From positions 1 through 64,000 of the forward strand of contig NZ_JAUYZK010000001.1 in assembly GCF_030688855.1 (NCBI RefSeq): 64,000 bases of DNA, read 5' to 3'. Positions within the stretch are counted from its first letter, which is position 1. Every line of letters starts with the position of its first letter. This document shows, one piece after another, positions 44,238 to 54,442 of this stretch. A program made the translations under genes and the position numbers. The stretch is from Helicobacter cappadocius. Lineage in GTDB: Bacteria > Campylobacterota > Campylobacteria > Campylobacterales > Helicobacteraceae. The notes below the pieces were generated by a model. It was not told where the DNA came from, ran no database searches, and saw only the letters and a list, made by a program, of their open reading frames with translations.

Positions 44238-45406
44238 CCATCACAGAGCTTATAAAAGAAGTGCTTCAAATGAGTGATTACCCTCTTACAGCAGCAGAAA
44301 TATGGGATGTAGCCTGTCAAAAAGGTCTAGATAAAAAATTAAGTCAAATTAGCCCCGATCCTGTTGCAGAGATTTCTATATACACTACCAAAAATACAAA
44401 TGACTTTATTCAATATAAATTCAAGCCATCTAAATTTTGGCTGGTTTCAAAAGGTGACTGCAGTGTTTCACTACCTTTTTTACTGCTAGAAGTGATAGAA
44501 AATAAAAAATCTGATTTTCCTACGAAAGCTCTGAAAAATGCTGCAGATTTTTTTCAAGAATTGTTTGATTTAAGAGAGGGGGCTTTGTCTTTAAAGATCA
44601 AACCCATTGAGAAAAAGCCATTTGAAGTTCCAAAAAAATCTCTAGTAACTGGGAGGCTTCTAGCTATATTTTTTGGATATCTTGGGTTAGGCTCTTTTTA
44701 TGCAGAGCGATATGTAGAAGGGTTTGTTCAGCTTTTTTTATTCATCTCTTTTCCGGTTTTATGGATTTTTGTAAGTTTTTTTGGGTTCAATTTAGGCGAT
44801 TTATGGATTCAAGATATTTGTTGGATATGGATTTTTAGTGTACCTATTTGGTGGATATATAGTATTTTTTTAATATCTCGCTATGTTCAAAACTACAATT
44901 TGATATGGGAGAGTAAATGGAAGGATTATGAGGATACATTAATCAAGGATTGGAATGTTAAGCGTGAAGAAATGAATTTTTTAGGTCTAAAGCACCTTGA
45001 AAAAATGCATATTTTATTTAGTAAAGTTATTCCTATAGTAAAAACGATAGATGAACTTCCCGTGAAGATGGAGGTTTTGGCTGGAATTTGTCAGGGATTA
45101 ATTGATATTGTCGCAGAAGAACAGGCTCGAATGCTAGATGAAATAGAAGCTGAGAATGAAAGGCTACAAGCCCAAAGAGAAGCAGAAGAAGAAGCCCAAA
45201 GAATAGAAGAAGAAAGAGAGGATATTGCTAATAGGGCAGCAGAAAAAATTGCACCTCAAATGCAATATATGTTTGAAAAACAACAGATGGAAAGTAACAA
45301 AAAAATAGAAGAACTAAAAAGAGAAGTAAAGAGTGCGAAAAGACATACTGATGTGGGAATAGGTGTCGGAGTGGCAAATTTATTAAAACAAATCAACAAA
45401 AAATAA
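44234..45406 (+). CDS. HARE-HTH / TM2 / coiled-coil membrane protein, gene 5
   Basis: A 390-aa protein with three recognisable parts. Residues about 3-74 form a HARE-HTH-like winged helix (LIKEVLQMSDYPLTAAEIWD, ending KFWLVSKG), a domain found in restriction proteins, RNAP delta and chromatin factors. Residues about 135-220 resemble a TM2 domain with charged turn (LLAIFFGYLGLGSFYAERYV) and extra helices. Residues about 300-375 are a long Glu/Arg-rich coiled coil. It would place a DNA- or protein-sensing domain on the membrane. It is coupled to gene 4 (ATGA) and lies 20 bases before gene 6, with which it shares the HARE-like domain. The combination is new to me. Confidence 0.65.
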   Translation: MTITELIKEVLQMSDYPLTAAEIWDVACQKGLDKKLSQISPDPVAEISIYTTKNTNDFIQYKFKPSKFWLVSKGDCSVSLPFLLLEVIENKKSDFPTKALKNAADFFQELFDLREGALSLKIKPIEKKPFEVPKKSLVTGRLLAIFFGYLGLGSFYAERYVEGFVQLFLFISFPVLWIFVSFFGFNLGDLWIQDICWIWIFSVPIWWIYSIFLISRYVQNYNLIWESKWKDYEDTLIKDWNVKREEMNFLGLKHLEKMHILFSKVIPIVKTIDELPVKMEVLAGICQGLIDIVAEEQARMLDEIEAENERLQAQREAEEEAQRIEEEREDIANRAAEKIAPQMQYMFEKQQMESNKKIEELKREVKSAKRHTDVGIGVGVANLLKQINKK

Positions 45407-45426
45407 CTAAATATTAAGGAATTAAA

Positions 45427-46776
45427 ATGAACATTACACTGATAGAAGAACTAGCGAGAAAAATTCAATATGAAGATTTCAGAAGCTCTATGATAAGAAA
45501 AGAAGCACAAACTAGAACATCACTCATAGATAGAATGCTAGAAGCACTCGGTTATGATGTAAGAGATCATGAAGTGTGTTCTATCGAAGATAATGCAGCT
45601 TTTAGAAAACAAGGCGGACAAAAAGTCGATTATTCATTATTTAAAAATGGTAATTTGGTCGCGATTGTCGAAGCCAAAGCTTTTGAAACTAGTTTGGAAA
45701 ACTCTACCATCACAAGTAAGCTTAGCGATTATTTTAAAAATAAAAAACTTGATGAAAAACAAAATTGTAGATTTTTTGCTATGCTGAGTAATGGGCTTGA
45801 ATATCGATTTTTCGCGGATTTAAATAAAGAAAATCTATTAGATACAGAGCCATTTTTTATTTTTAATCTCAAAGATTACACTTCCCAAGATTTAAAAACA
45901 CTCCAGATGTTTTCTTATGACAAAATAGATCGCGAAAAGGTATGGGAGTGGGGCAAGATACTTAGAGCCATAGAAAATAATGTTATCAATCTAAGCCCTG
46001 ATTTTGCAAAATTTGTTATTGAAAAATCTCTACTGACAAATCAAAAGAAGACTGAAAAATTGGTTCAAGAATATATACCAGAAATTAAAAAAGCCTTCGA
46101 ATATGTGAATTCTAAAATCTATAAAAATCAATCTATAGAAAGCAAACCCCATAAAACTTCAAAACCTGATGAAAACCTTAACCCTATTCAAAAAGGAAAA
46201 GTCCAGGCTTTTTGGGAAAAATCCATCATTGAGGCACTTTCTTCAAGTTCTCAAGCACTAAAAGCAGAAGAGATATGGGAAAAAATCCAAGCAAAATACC
46301 CCAAAGAACAAATCCCTACCACAAACTCCAACCCAGTTAAAAGAGTTTCAGAGCAATGCCTTTATAAGATCGAAAATATCAAAGCTATAGGCAAAAATCC
46401 TTCAAAATTCATCTTGAAGACAACTAGCTGGACAGAAGAAGAAATCCTAGAAAGATACAATAGCGATATTGTAAAATTGTATCAAGACATCAAAACAGAC
46501 ATAATGAAACTAGGAAATGTGAATATAAATCCTACAAAACCTTACATCAGCTTCAAGATCAATGATAAAAACTTCGTCGGTTTGATTTTGCAACAAAGTA
46601 AAATCCGCGTATTTTTCACTCCTAGAGTGAGTGAATTTAATGATCCTGCTAAAAGACTCATAGATACTTCTGCTAAAAATACAGGAAATGGAAATACAGA
46701 GTTTAATTATGAAACCTCAGAAGACAAAGACTATCTTCTATCTCTCATCAGGCAATCTTATCAAATCAGATCATAA
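45427..46776 (+). CDS. PD-(D/E)XK nuclease-like protein with HARE-like and DUF5655-like domains, gene 6
   Basis: A 449-aa protein. Residues about 10-175 resemble the N-terminal nuclease domain of type I restriction HsdR (HSDR_N_2 type): RTSLIDRMLEALGYDV, then GGQKVDYSLFKNGNLVAIVE with D69, E82 and K84 in PD-(D/E)XK spacing, so cleavage residues look intact. Residues about 262-332 form a HARE-like wHTH (LKAEEIWEKIQ...KNPSKFILKT), related to that of gene 5. Residues about 335-445 resemble DUF5655. No helicase part is present, so it is not a type I enzyme. An AAGGA site precedes the ATG. Proposed effector of the operon. Confidence 0.65.
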   Translation: MNITLIEELARKIQYEDFRSSMIRKEAQTRTSLIDRMLEALGYDVRDHEVCSIEDNAAFRKQGGQKVDYSLFKNGNLVAIVEAKAFETSLENSTITSKLSDYFKNKKLDEKQNCRFFAMLSNGLEYRFFADLNKENLLDTEPFFIFNLKDYTSQDLKTLQMFSYDKIDREKVWEWGKILRAIENNVINLSPDFAKFVIEKSLLTNQKKTEKLVQEYIPEIKKAFEYVNSKIYKNQSIESKPHKTSKPDENLNPIQKGKVQAFWEKSIIEALSSSSQALKAEEIWEKIQAKYPKEQIPTTNSNPVKRVSEQCLYKIENIKAIGKNPSKFILKTTSWTEEEILERYNSDIVKLYQDIKTDIMKLGNVNINPTKPYISFKINDKNFVGLILQQSKIRVFFTPRVSEFNDPAKRLIDTSAKNTGNGNTEFNYETSEDKDYLLSLIRQSYQIRS

Positions 46777-46797
46777 TCTTTTGTGCCTTGTTTAGCT

Positions 46798-47778
46798 TTA
46801 TAATCCCACATTTTTTCTACTCTGCTCAAAACTTATCATTCCAAACTCTCTGCCCATAGAGATTTGAGAGGGGATTTGATGGTATTTTTGATCTCTAATG
46901 AGTGTTTTTATCGCAGGAGTTGCAATGAGTATCTCAACAATCGCTTGCAGCTTTCCGTTAGGGAGGCTTAGCAATTCTTGAGAGACAATAGCTTCCAAAC
47001 TTGTAGAGAGTTCAAGTGCAATTTCTGCACGTGATTCTCCAAAGCTATTGATAATTCTTGAGAGTGTGCCTGTAGCATCTGTAGAATGCGTGGTTGCTAC
47101 AACAAGATGACCTAGCTGACTGGCTAGAAGAGCTGTTTTGATGGATTCGCTATCTCTTAATTCTCCGATGAATATAATATCAGGATCTTGACGCAGTGCT
47201 GATTTGATAGCAGAGGCGAAATCTCGAGTGTCTTTGCCAATCTCGCGATGAGAAAAAAAGCTTTTTATATTTTTGTGCAGATATTCTATAGGATCTTCGA
47301 TACAGATGATATGTCTGCAAAAGTTTTGATTCACATATTCAAGTGCTGAAGCAATAGTGGTGGATTTGCCACTGCCTGTAGCACCGCTAACTAATATTAG
47401 TCCACTTGTTTTGCTAAAAACATCTTTAATGATGGCAGGGAGGGAGAGTGTTTCAATATCTGGAATCTTTTCAGATAAGATACGAAAACTCATTGAAGGT
47501 AGAGTATTGCTCAGGTAGAAGTTCGTTCGCAATCTTCTGCCTTCATAGGATATACTAATATCTTTTTCTTCACCTGTTTTAATAGAGTGTATTTCTTCTG
47601 GAGTAAGAAGTTCTTGCATAAATCTTTCAATATTTTCTAGTCTTATCTTTGCAGGAACAATTTGTGTGCAAATCCTGAAAAAAACTTCCCCATCTCCCAT
47701 TATATGGATATCTGAAGCATTTAGATTTAATGCATTAGATAAAATATCGCTAAACTCAATGCTATTATAGTTTTTCAT
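46798..47778 (-). CDS. pilT: PilT-like secretion/retraction ATPase
   Basis: Hexameric ATPase of the type II/IV secretion superfamily (326 aa, a little shorter than PilT). Walker A SGATGSGKST (131-140), Asp box near 160, Walker B IIFIGELRD (201-209), His box HLVVATTHST (224-233), and the PilT-like C terminus AIKTLIRDQKYHQIPSQISM. PilT powers pilus retraction, but no pilin, PilB, PilC or secretin gene is in the window, and H. pylori lacks type IV pili. It overlaps the upstream amino-acid permease gene by 14 bases and is probably co-transcribed with it. The role here is unclear. Confidence 0.82.
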   Translation of the reverse strand: MKNYNSIEFSDILSNALNLNASDIHIMGDGEVFFRICTQIVPAKIRLENIERFMQELLTPEEIHSIKTGEEKDISISYEGRRLRTNFYLSNTLPSMSFRILSEKIPDIETLSLPAIIKDVFSKTSGLILVSGATGSGKSTTIASALEYVNQNFCRHIICIEDPIEYLHKNIKSFFSHREIGKDTRDFASAIKSALRQDPDIIFIGELRDSESIKTALLASQLGHLVVATTHSTDATGTLSRIINSFGESRAEIALELSTSLEAIVSQELLSLPNGKLQAIVEILIATPAIKTLIRDQKYHQIPSQISMGREFGMISFEQSRKNVGL

Positions 47779-49156
47779 TTTCTTTCCAAAGATTTTTAGT
47801 TAGATGATAAGCAATAAAGGCGACCACACAAAATATAATAGTACCATAGATGGCTACGCGTTGTTCTTTGTCAAAATACGCCCCTATGATTGATACAACA
47901 CATCCAATAACACCGAGTATCTGAATACCTGGAGTAAAAGGTGTTTTATATGGTAAATCTTCAAGTTTTTTACCTTGTGCAAGATACCATTTTCTGAATT
48001 TGTATTGAGAAATACTTACACTTACCCACACAAGCATCATTGCTAGAGAGCTTACAGCAATGAGGTTATTGATAACACTTTTTGCCGGAGAGACTGCAGT
48101 AAGTAATGCTAATAAGGATACGAGCATAGAGAACATAAGCCCATTGATTGGAATACCATTTTTATTTACCCGTGCAAAAAAATGCGGTAACATTTTTTTC
48201 TCAGCCAATCCCCAAATCATTCGTGCAGAAGCATAAACACCAGAATTAGCCGTAGAAAGTAATGCAGAAATAAGAATAAAGTTCATTATATCGCTTACAT
48301 AAGGTATGTTGAATATTTGTAGAACATCTACAAAAGGACTTTGAGTAATGGTTGCATTATCCATTGGTAAAAAGGTTGCTATGATAAAAACCGATCCAAC
48401 AAAAAAGATAATCAAACGCCATAAGGTCGCATTGATAGCCATTGGTACGGCTTTTGCAGGGTTTTTAGTTTCACCTACGGCTACTCCCATCACCTCTGTG
48501 CCTGTGAAGGCAAAATTTACAGCCAAAATAGTCATAAATACAGCTGTGATACCATTTGGAAAAAATCCAGTGTAATTTTCAGTATGGAAATAAAAGTTTG
48601 AGAATGTCTGAGCAAAACCATTTTCATACAAATGATAAAACAACATCGCAACTCCAAATACAAGAAACAAAACAACAGCAATCACTTTGATAAGAGAGAG
48701 AGTGAATTCACTCTCTGCAAATATTTTGACTCGATAGACATTGAAAGAAAAAACACCAATAATACATATAATCACCCAAATATAAGTGGGAATATGAGGA
48801 AACCATTTTTGCATCAAAAATCCCACCGCAATAAATTCTATTCCCACAGTTGTTGTCCAATTTAGCCAGTAGAGCCAAAAAACCATATATCCTGCAGATG
48901 GAGATATAAACTTATCGGCATAGTCCCCAAAACTCCCCGTATTTGGAAAATAAGAGCTTAGTTCTCCTAATGAAAGCATAATGCTATATACAATCACAGA
49001 GGCTACACAATAGGCAATAACTGTCCCTAAGGGTCCTGCCATATGAAGACTTTGTCCTGTACCTACAAATAACCCCGTCCCCATTGCTCCGCCAAAAGCG
49101 ATCATAATTAGATGCCGTGCTTTTAGATCTCTAGCGAATGAATTACCTTCTTTCAT
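47765..49156 (-). CDS. Amino-acid permease (APC family)
   Basis: A 463-aa, 12-helix cation-coupled amino-acid importer of the amino acid transporter family. The opening FARDLKARHLIMIAFGGAMGTGLFVGTG contains the substrate-binding GxGLF-type motif of helix 1; VNFAFTGTEVMGVAVGETKNP is the helix 6 and loop signature. Resemblance is to AnsP/GabP/ProY-like members; the proline catabolic genes lie divergently, so proline is possible but not shown. The ATG at 49156 is preceded by GGGGGAT. Confidence 0.85.
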   Translation of the reverse strand: MKEGNSFARDLKARHLIMIAFGGAMGTGLFVGTGQSLHMAGPLGTVIAYCVASVIVYSIMLSLGELSSYFPNTGSFGDYADKFISPSAGYMVFWLYWLNWTTTVGIEFIAVGFLMQKWFPHIPTYIWVIICIIGVFSFNVYRVKIFAESEFTLSLIKVIAVVLFLVFGVAMLFYHLYENGFAQTFSNFYFHTENYTGFFPNGITAVFMTILAVNFAFTGTEVMGVAVGETKNPAKAVPMAINATLWRLIIFFVGSVFIIATFLPMDNATITQSPFVDVLQIFNIPYVSDIMNFILISALLSTANSGVYASARMIWGLAEKKMLPHFFARVNKNGIPINGLMFSMLVSLLALLTAVSPAKSVINNLIAVSSLAMMLVWVSVSISQYKFRKWYLAQGKKLEDLPYKTPFTPGIQILGVIGCVVSIIGAYFDKEQRVAIYGTIIFCVVAFIAYHLTKNLWKENEKL

Positions 49157-49384
49157 AAAATATCCCCCTTTGTATTTTATAGACAATATATATTTTTAAA
49201 TCAAAATTCAACAAAAAAGACGAGGTTTTTTTAAGTTGAATATTTTTTATTTGTGCAGAAATGTAGCATTTTTACACTTTTACACAAATATCATAGAGTT
49301 ATCAATTATTTTTATCAAATTTTTAAGAGAAAATGAAATATCGTGCTAAGATATATTAAATAACAAAAATTAAGGATGGACATA

Positions 49385-52300
49385 ATGGACCAGCTAGTTT
49401 CTAAATCTCTTCAGTTAGCCGAAGAGCTACAACACAAAATCACCGAGCATATTTCTTCCACAGAAAAGTCATTTCACAAAAAAATGCAGAAACTTTTGGA
49501 AAATCCTAAAAATAAAGTAATGTTAATAGAATTACTCGATCGAAGTTTTCGATGTTTTGACAACTCTGCAAGGTTTAATGAAATTGAATACATACTAGGA
49601 AAATATGGAATTGCAGATTTTTTCTCTGCATATGAGAAATTCCTCTTGTTAGCGTTTTTGTCCGCAGGAAAATTGGCCCCAAATATGAGCGTTCCTTTCT
49701 TTGTTAATTACATCCGAAATGATACAAAAGCGATGGTTTTAGACGAAGAAAGATCTAAGCTTGATGCACATATCATCAAAAGAAAAGGTCAGAATATTAC
49801 TTTAAATGTCAATCTTATTGGCGAAGAAGTACTTGGTGAGGCAGAATCTTTATATCGAATGCATAAATACGAAGATGCTCTTAGATCTGAGCACATTGAG
49901 TATATTTCTATTAAAATCACAACGATTTTTTCTCAAATCAATATTATTGATTTTGAATATTCAAAATCTGAAGTGGTTAAAAGACTAGATGAACTCTATA
50001 GTATCGCTCAAGAATCAGAGAAAAAACATGGCAAGAAAAAATTCATCAACCTAGATATGGAGGAATTCAGAGATCTAGAACTCACTGTGAGTGCTTTCAT
50101 GGAATCTGTTTCAAAATTTGATATTGATGCAGGGATTGTTCTTCAGGCCTATATCCCAGATTCTTTGAGATATTTAGAAAAGCTCCATGCATTTTCAAAA
50201 GAGAGAGTAAAATCGGGCAAACCTGCTATTAAGATTCGATTTGTAAAAGGTGCAAATATGGAATCAGAAGAGACCATTGCTTCTCAAAAAGGTTGGGAGC
50301 TTCCAACATTCTCAAGAAAAATAGACACAGATTCTAACTACAATAAAATGCTTAATTTTGTTCTTGAAGGTGATAATTATAAATATATAAGAATAGGTAT
50401 CGCATCTCACAATTTATTTGAGATCGCTTATGCTTATACAAGAGTTTATGATAAGGGGGCACAAGAGTCCTTTACATTTGAAATGCTAGAAGGAATGAGC
50501 TTACAAGCTTCTTATGAACTTAGCAAAATGCACAAATTGATTCTTTACGCACCGGTGTGTAATGATGAGCATTTCAACAATGCGATTGCCTATTTGGTGC
50601 GAAGACTTGATGAGAATACAAGTGAAGACAATTTTATGAGATATTTCTTTAACCTCAAAGTAGGATCAAAAAACTGGGAAACTCAAAAACAGCTTTTCTT
50701 AGATTCGCTAGAAAATATAAACAAGCTTGACAATTCCACCCACAGAACTCAGAATCGTTTGGCTCCACAAAGTGGTAAAAGCACCTATGATCACAAGGAA
50801 TTTACAAACGAAAGCGACACAGATTTTATTTTGTCTGCAAATAGAGATTGGGCACAACAAATCAAATCTAAGTTCCAAAATCTACCACATTTAGAAATTT
50901 ATCCTATTGCGGGTGAAAAAATAGAAAATGCTAGTATGCAAAAAACAGAGGTTTTTGACCATATTCAAAACAAAAAAATCGCTACCATTGCTCTTGCAAA
51001 TGAAGAGGCTATCCAAAAGGCACTTGAGGTTGCGAAAGAAGATAGAAGCGGGTTCTCAAAAATGGATCATAAGGATATTCATAAGCTTATCTCTCAAGTG
51101 GCTCAAAAAGTTCGAGAGAGAAGAGGAGATCTTATCGGTATAGCAGCATTAGAAGTGGGGAAAACTTATGCAGAAACCGATCCTGAAGTCAGCGAAGCTA
51201 TTGACTTTTTGGAATTCTATCCTTATAGCCTTAGAACATTAAAAGAGCAAAATCCAAATACTCATTTCACTCCTAAGGGTATCGGTGTAGTTATCGCTCC
51301 TTGGAACTTTCCTGTAGGTATATCTATCGGTACTATCGCCGCACCTTTGGCAGCAGGAAACCGAGTGATTTATAAGCCTTCTAGCTTATCAAGTGTTACA
51401 GGATATATGTTGTGTGAATGTTTCTGGGATGCAGGTATTCCAAGAGATGCACTTATCTATCTTCCTGCAAAAGGATCAGATATTAGCAAACATTTGCTCA
51501 AAGATAAATCTGTATGTTTTTCAGTTCTAACAGGTGGAGAGGATACTGCATATAAAATGCTAGAAGCCAATCCAGCACTTTTGCTTTCTGCAGAAACAGG
51601 TGGAAAAAATGCTACGATTGTGAGCAAAATGGCAGACAGAGATCAAGCTATCAAAAATATTATTCATTCAGCTTTCAGCAACTCTGGTCAAAAATGTTCA
51701 GCAACATCGCTTTTGGTATTAGAAAAAGAAGTTTATGAAGATGAAAACTTTAAAAAGACTTTGATAGATGCAACAAAGAGCATGGCGGTAGGAGATCCTT
51801 TTGTGCTTAAGAATAAAATAGGAACTTTGGCAGATAAAGTCAATGATAAAGTTCAAAAAGCTATTGATACAAAAGAAAGCTATGAAGAGTGGGCTATTGC
51901 TCCAAGTTATGAAAATAACAATCCATACTTGATGAAACCCGCTATTAAATATGGCACAAAAGAAGGTGATTATACTCACAAGACCGAACTTTTTGTGCCT
52001 ATTCTCTCTGTAATGTGTGCAAGAGATCTTAAACACGCTATATCTATAGTGAATTCCACAGGCTACGGTCTGACAAGTGCTTTGGAATCTCTTGATGAGC
52101 GTGAGTGGAGCGAATGGATTGAAAATATCGAAGCTGGAAATCTTTATATCAATAAATCTACTACAGGTGCAATTGTCTTGAGGCAACCATTTGGTGGAAT
52201 AAAAAAATCAGCGATTGGTTTTGGTAGAAAAGTAGGAATATTTAATTACATCACCCAATTCTTGGACGTTTCTCAAAAAGATAGTGATAATAATCTCTTA

Positions 52301-52903
52301 GATACTCCTATTGCCACAAGACTTGAAATTCTTGCACAAAGTGGTGTTAGTGCAGGAGAAATCAAAGATATCGCCGATATGGCAAAAAGCTACGCTTACC
52401 ACAACAAACATGAGTTTGAAACCAAAAAAGACTATGTTAATATCCGTGGTGAAGACAATCTATTCTCTTATACAAAAGTAAAATCCATTGGATATCGTAT
52501 CAGCAGTAGCGATACCCTCAAAGATATAATGGGAGTTATTATTGGGGCAAATACCTGTAAGATTCCTCTTGTTTTGAGTATAGATTCAAGAGAAGCAAAT
52601 CCTCATTTTGCCATAGTTGAAAAAAATCTATCTAAGCTTGGCTTAAATGCACAGATTCGTTATGAAAGCGACAAGGAATTTGCAGAAAAAATCTCAGAGT
52701 TTGGTAGAGTAAGATATTTTGCTACGCCAGATAGAGAAAATCCGATCTATAAAGCTTCTGCAATCAATGCAATCATAATTGCTTCTGCAAAACCGCTTAT
52801 CAATGGTCGGTTTGAGTTGCTATATTATCACTTAGAAAAATCTGTTAGTATTTCTTATCATAGATACGGAAATCTTGGTGCGAGAGCTTTGAAAAAAGAC
52901 TAA
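49385..52903 (+). CDS. putA: Bifunctional proline dehydrogenase / P5C dehydrogenase
   Basis: Oxidises proline to glutamate via delta1-pyrroline-5-carboxylate, feeding electrons to quinone. At 1172 aa it matches the H. pylori form. The PRODH barrel occupies about 150-460 (VSAFMESVSKFDIDAGIVLQ, IRFVKGANMESEE, RLDENTSEDNF). The P5CDH domain spans about 520-1010 with APWNFPVGISIG, AETGGKNATIVS and the catalytic Cys in NSGQKCSATS. No N-terminal ribbon-helix-helix DNA-binding domain, so it does not autoregulate as in E. coli. The ATG at 49385 is 8 bases from AAGGA; the ATG at 49376 overlaps that site. Confidence 0.95.
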   Translation: MDQLVSKSLQLAEELQHKITEHISSTEKSFHKKMQKLLENPKNKVMLIELLDRSFRCFDNSARFNEIEYILGKYGIADFFSAYEKFLLLAFLSAGKLAPNMSVPFFVNYIRNDTKAMVLDEERSKLDAHIIKRKGQNITLNVNLIGEEVLGEAESLYRMHKYEDALRSEHIEYISIKITTIFSQINIIDFEYSKSEVVKRLDELYSIAQESEKKHGKKKFINLDMEEFRDLELTVSAFMESVSKFDIDAGIVLQAYIPDSLRYLEKLHAFSKERVKSGKPAIKIRFVKGANMESEETIASQKGWELPTFSRKIDTDSNYNKMLNFVLEGDNYKYIRIGIASHNLFEIAYAYTRVYDKGAQESFTFEMLEGMSLQASYELSKMHKLILYAPVCNDEHFNNAIAYLVRRLDENTSEDNFMRYFFNLKVGSKNWETQKQLFLDSLENINKLDNSTHRTQNRLAPQSGKSTYDHKEFTNESDTDFILSANRDWAQQIKSKFQNLPHLEIYPIAGEKIENASMQKTEVFDHIQNKKIATIALANEEAIQKALEVAKEDRSGFSKMDHKDIHKLISQVAQKVRERRGDLIGIAALEVGKTYAETDPEVSEAIDFLEFYPYSLRTLKEQNPNTHFTPKGIGVVIAPWNFPVGISIGTIAAPLAAGNRVIYKPSSLSSVTGYMLCECFWDAGIPRDALIYLPAKGSDISKHLLKDKSVCFSVLTGGEDTAYKMLEANPALLLSAETGGKNATIVSKMADRDQAIKNIIHSAFSNSGQKCSATSLLVLEKEVYEDENFKKTLIDATKSMAVGDPFVLKNKIGTLADKVNDKVQKAIDTKESYEEWAIAPSYENNNPYLMKPAIKYGTKEGDYTHKTELFVPILSVMCARDLKHAISIVNSTGYGLTSALESLDEREWSEWIENIEAGNLYINKSTTGAIVLRQPFGGIKKSAIGFGRKVGIFNYITQFLDVSQKDSDNNLLDTPIATRLEILAQSGVSAGEIKDIADMAKSYAYHNKHEFETKKDYVNIRGEDNLFSYTKVKSIGYRISSSDTLKDIMGVIIGANTCKIPLVLSIDSREANPHFAIVEKNLSKLGLNAQIRYESDKEFAEKISEFGRVRYFATPDRENPIYKASAINAIIIASAKPLINGRFELLYYHLEKSVSISYHRYGNLGARALKKD

Positions 52904-52918
52904 AATAAAAGGATAGTG

Positions 52919-54409
52919 ATGGCTCAAGAAACGGTTGTTTTAAGTTTTCCTATTATTACGACTTTTGTCGTATATGCTTTATTGATGCTTTATATTGGAT
53001 TTTATTTTTATAGGCAAAATGAAACAACAGAGGATTATTTTTTAGGCAATCGAACAATGGGTCCTTTTATCAGTGCTCTTTCTGCTGGAGCATCAGATAT
53101 GAGCGGGTGGCTTTTGATGGGCTTACCTGGTGCATTGTATGTTGGGGGTCTTTCTCAAAGTTACATTGCTATCGGGCTTAGTGTGGGTGCTTTTATAAAT
53201 TGGGCATTAGTGGCTAAAAGATTGCGAGTATATACCAGCGTGATTGCAAACTCTATCACGATCCCAGATTATTTTGAGACAAGATTTTCTGATGATAAAC
53301 ATATCTTGAGGCTGATTTCAGCATTTGTTATCTTAGTATTTTTTACGATTTATATTTCTTCAGGATTAGTTGGTGGCGGGAAGCTTTTTGAAGCAACATT
53401 TGGCATTCAATATAGTTATGCTTTAGTCATAGGTACAGTCATTATTGTGGCTTATACCTTTTTTGGAGGATATAAGGCAGTTTGTTGGACAGATTTGATA
53501 CAGGGTCTTTTAATGATGGGGGCACTTGTGGTTGTTCCATGTGTGATGCTCTATCATCTAGGAGGAATGAGCGAGGCTGTGTCTTTGGTTTCTAATATAA
53601 AGCCAGAAGCTTTATCTTTTGGAAACGGCGTAGGTGCTATCTCTATTATATCTTCTCTTGCTTGGGGCTTAGGTTATTTTGGTCAGCCACATATTTTGGT
53701 TCGTTTTATGTCTATAAAATCTACCAAAGATATTCCTACAGCTACAGTAGTTGGAATATCTTGGATGGTTATTAGTCTTATCGGCGCTTGCACGATGGGA
53801 TTTTTGGGCATTGCTTATGTAGTAAAATTTGATTTGACCTTGAGTGATCCTGAAAAAATCTTTATTGTGATGAGTCAGTTACTTTTCAACCCTTGGATTG
53901 CTGGGATTTTACTCAGTGCTATTTTGGCAGCTATTATGAGTACAGCGAGTTCGCAACTTCTAGTTTCTTCATCTACAATTGCCGAAGATTTTTACAAAAA
54001 AGTATTTAACAAAAATGCTCCACCAAAATTAGTGATGATTTTTTCTCGTATCGCAGTTCTCTTGGTAGCTTGTGTCGCATTTTTTATTTCTACTGATAAA
54101 AACTCTAGCGTTTTAAATATCGTTGCTTATGCTTGGGCAGGATTTGGAGCTAGTTTTGGTAGCGTGATTGTTTTTTCACTTTTTTGGTCTAGGATGACTC
54201 GAATGGGTGCTATTGCCGGAATGGCTGTAGGGGCTGTAGTGGTTGTAGTATATAAAAATTTCTTCATTCAGTATTTTGGAATATATGAGATCATTCCTGG
54301 ATTTTTGTGTGCTAGTATTGCTATTGTCTTAGTGAGTCTTTTGCAGCCAGTGAGAGTAGGAACAAAAGAAGCTTTTGATACAATGCTAAGAGAGATTTAT
54401 CGCAATTAA
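52919..54409 (+). CDS. putP: Sodium/proline symporter
   Basis: Solute:sodium symporter family importer of 496 aa with about 13 helices; [25 protein letters not shown] is the helix 2 Na+/proline binding region, and [21 protein letters not shown] is the helix 8-9 signature. It follows putA by 15 bases with an AAAAGGA site and the ATG at 52919 (GTG three bases earlier). It supplies proline, an important respiratory fuel for gastric and intestinal Helicobacter (literature knowledge). Confidence 0.95.
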   Translation: MAQETVVLSFPIITTFVVYALLMLYIGFYFYRQNETTEDYFLGNRTMGPFISALSAGASDMSGWLLMGLPGALYVGGLSQSYIAIGLSVGAFINWALVAKRLRVYTSVIANSITIPDYFETRFSDDKHILRLISAFVILVFFTIYISSGLVGGGKLFEATFGIQYSYALVIGTVIIVAYTFFGGYKAVCWTDLIQGLLMMGALVVVPCVMLYHLGGMSEAVSLVSNIKPEALSFGNGVGAISIISSLAWGLGYFGQPHILVRFMSIKSTKDIPTATVVGISWMVISLIGACTMGFLGIAYVVKFDLTLSDPEKIFIVMSQLLFNPWIAGILLSAILAAIMSTASSQLLVSSSTIAEDFYKKVFNKNAPPKLVMIFSRIAVLLVACVAFFISTDKNSSVLNIVAYAWAGFGASFGSVIVFSLFWSRMTRMGAIAGMAVGAVVVVVYKNFFIQYFGIYEIIPGFLCASIAIVLVSLLQPVRVGTKEAFDTMLREIYRN

Positions 54410-54442
54410 TTGACCAAGAGTAGCTCAAAGGGAGTTGCCATT

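Noticed and set aside
49195-49240. Inverted repeat TTCAAC...GTTGAA in the permease/putA divergent region as operator
   Set aside because: Only a 6-7 base repeat around A and T runs in AT-rich DNA, so chance occurrence is likely.
51719-52186. Minus-strand open frame of 155 codons inside putA
   Set aside because: It is antisense to conserved P5CDH sequence, has a Phe/Ile/Cys-rich composition typical of the reverse frame of Lys/Glu-rich coding DNA, and lacks a ribosome site.
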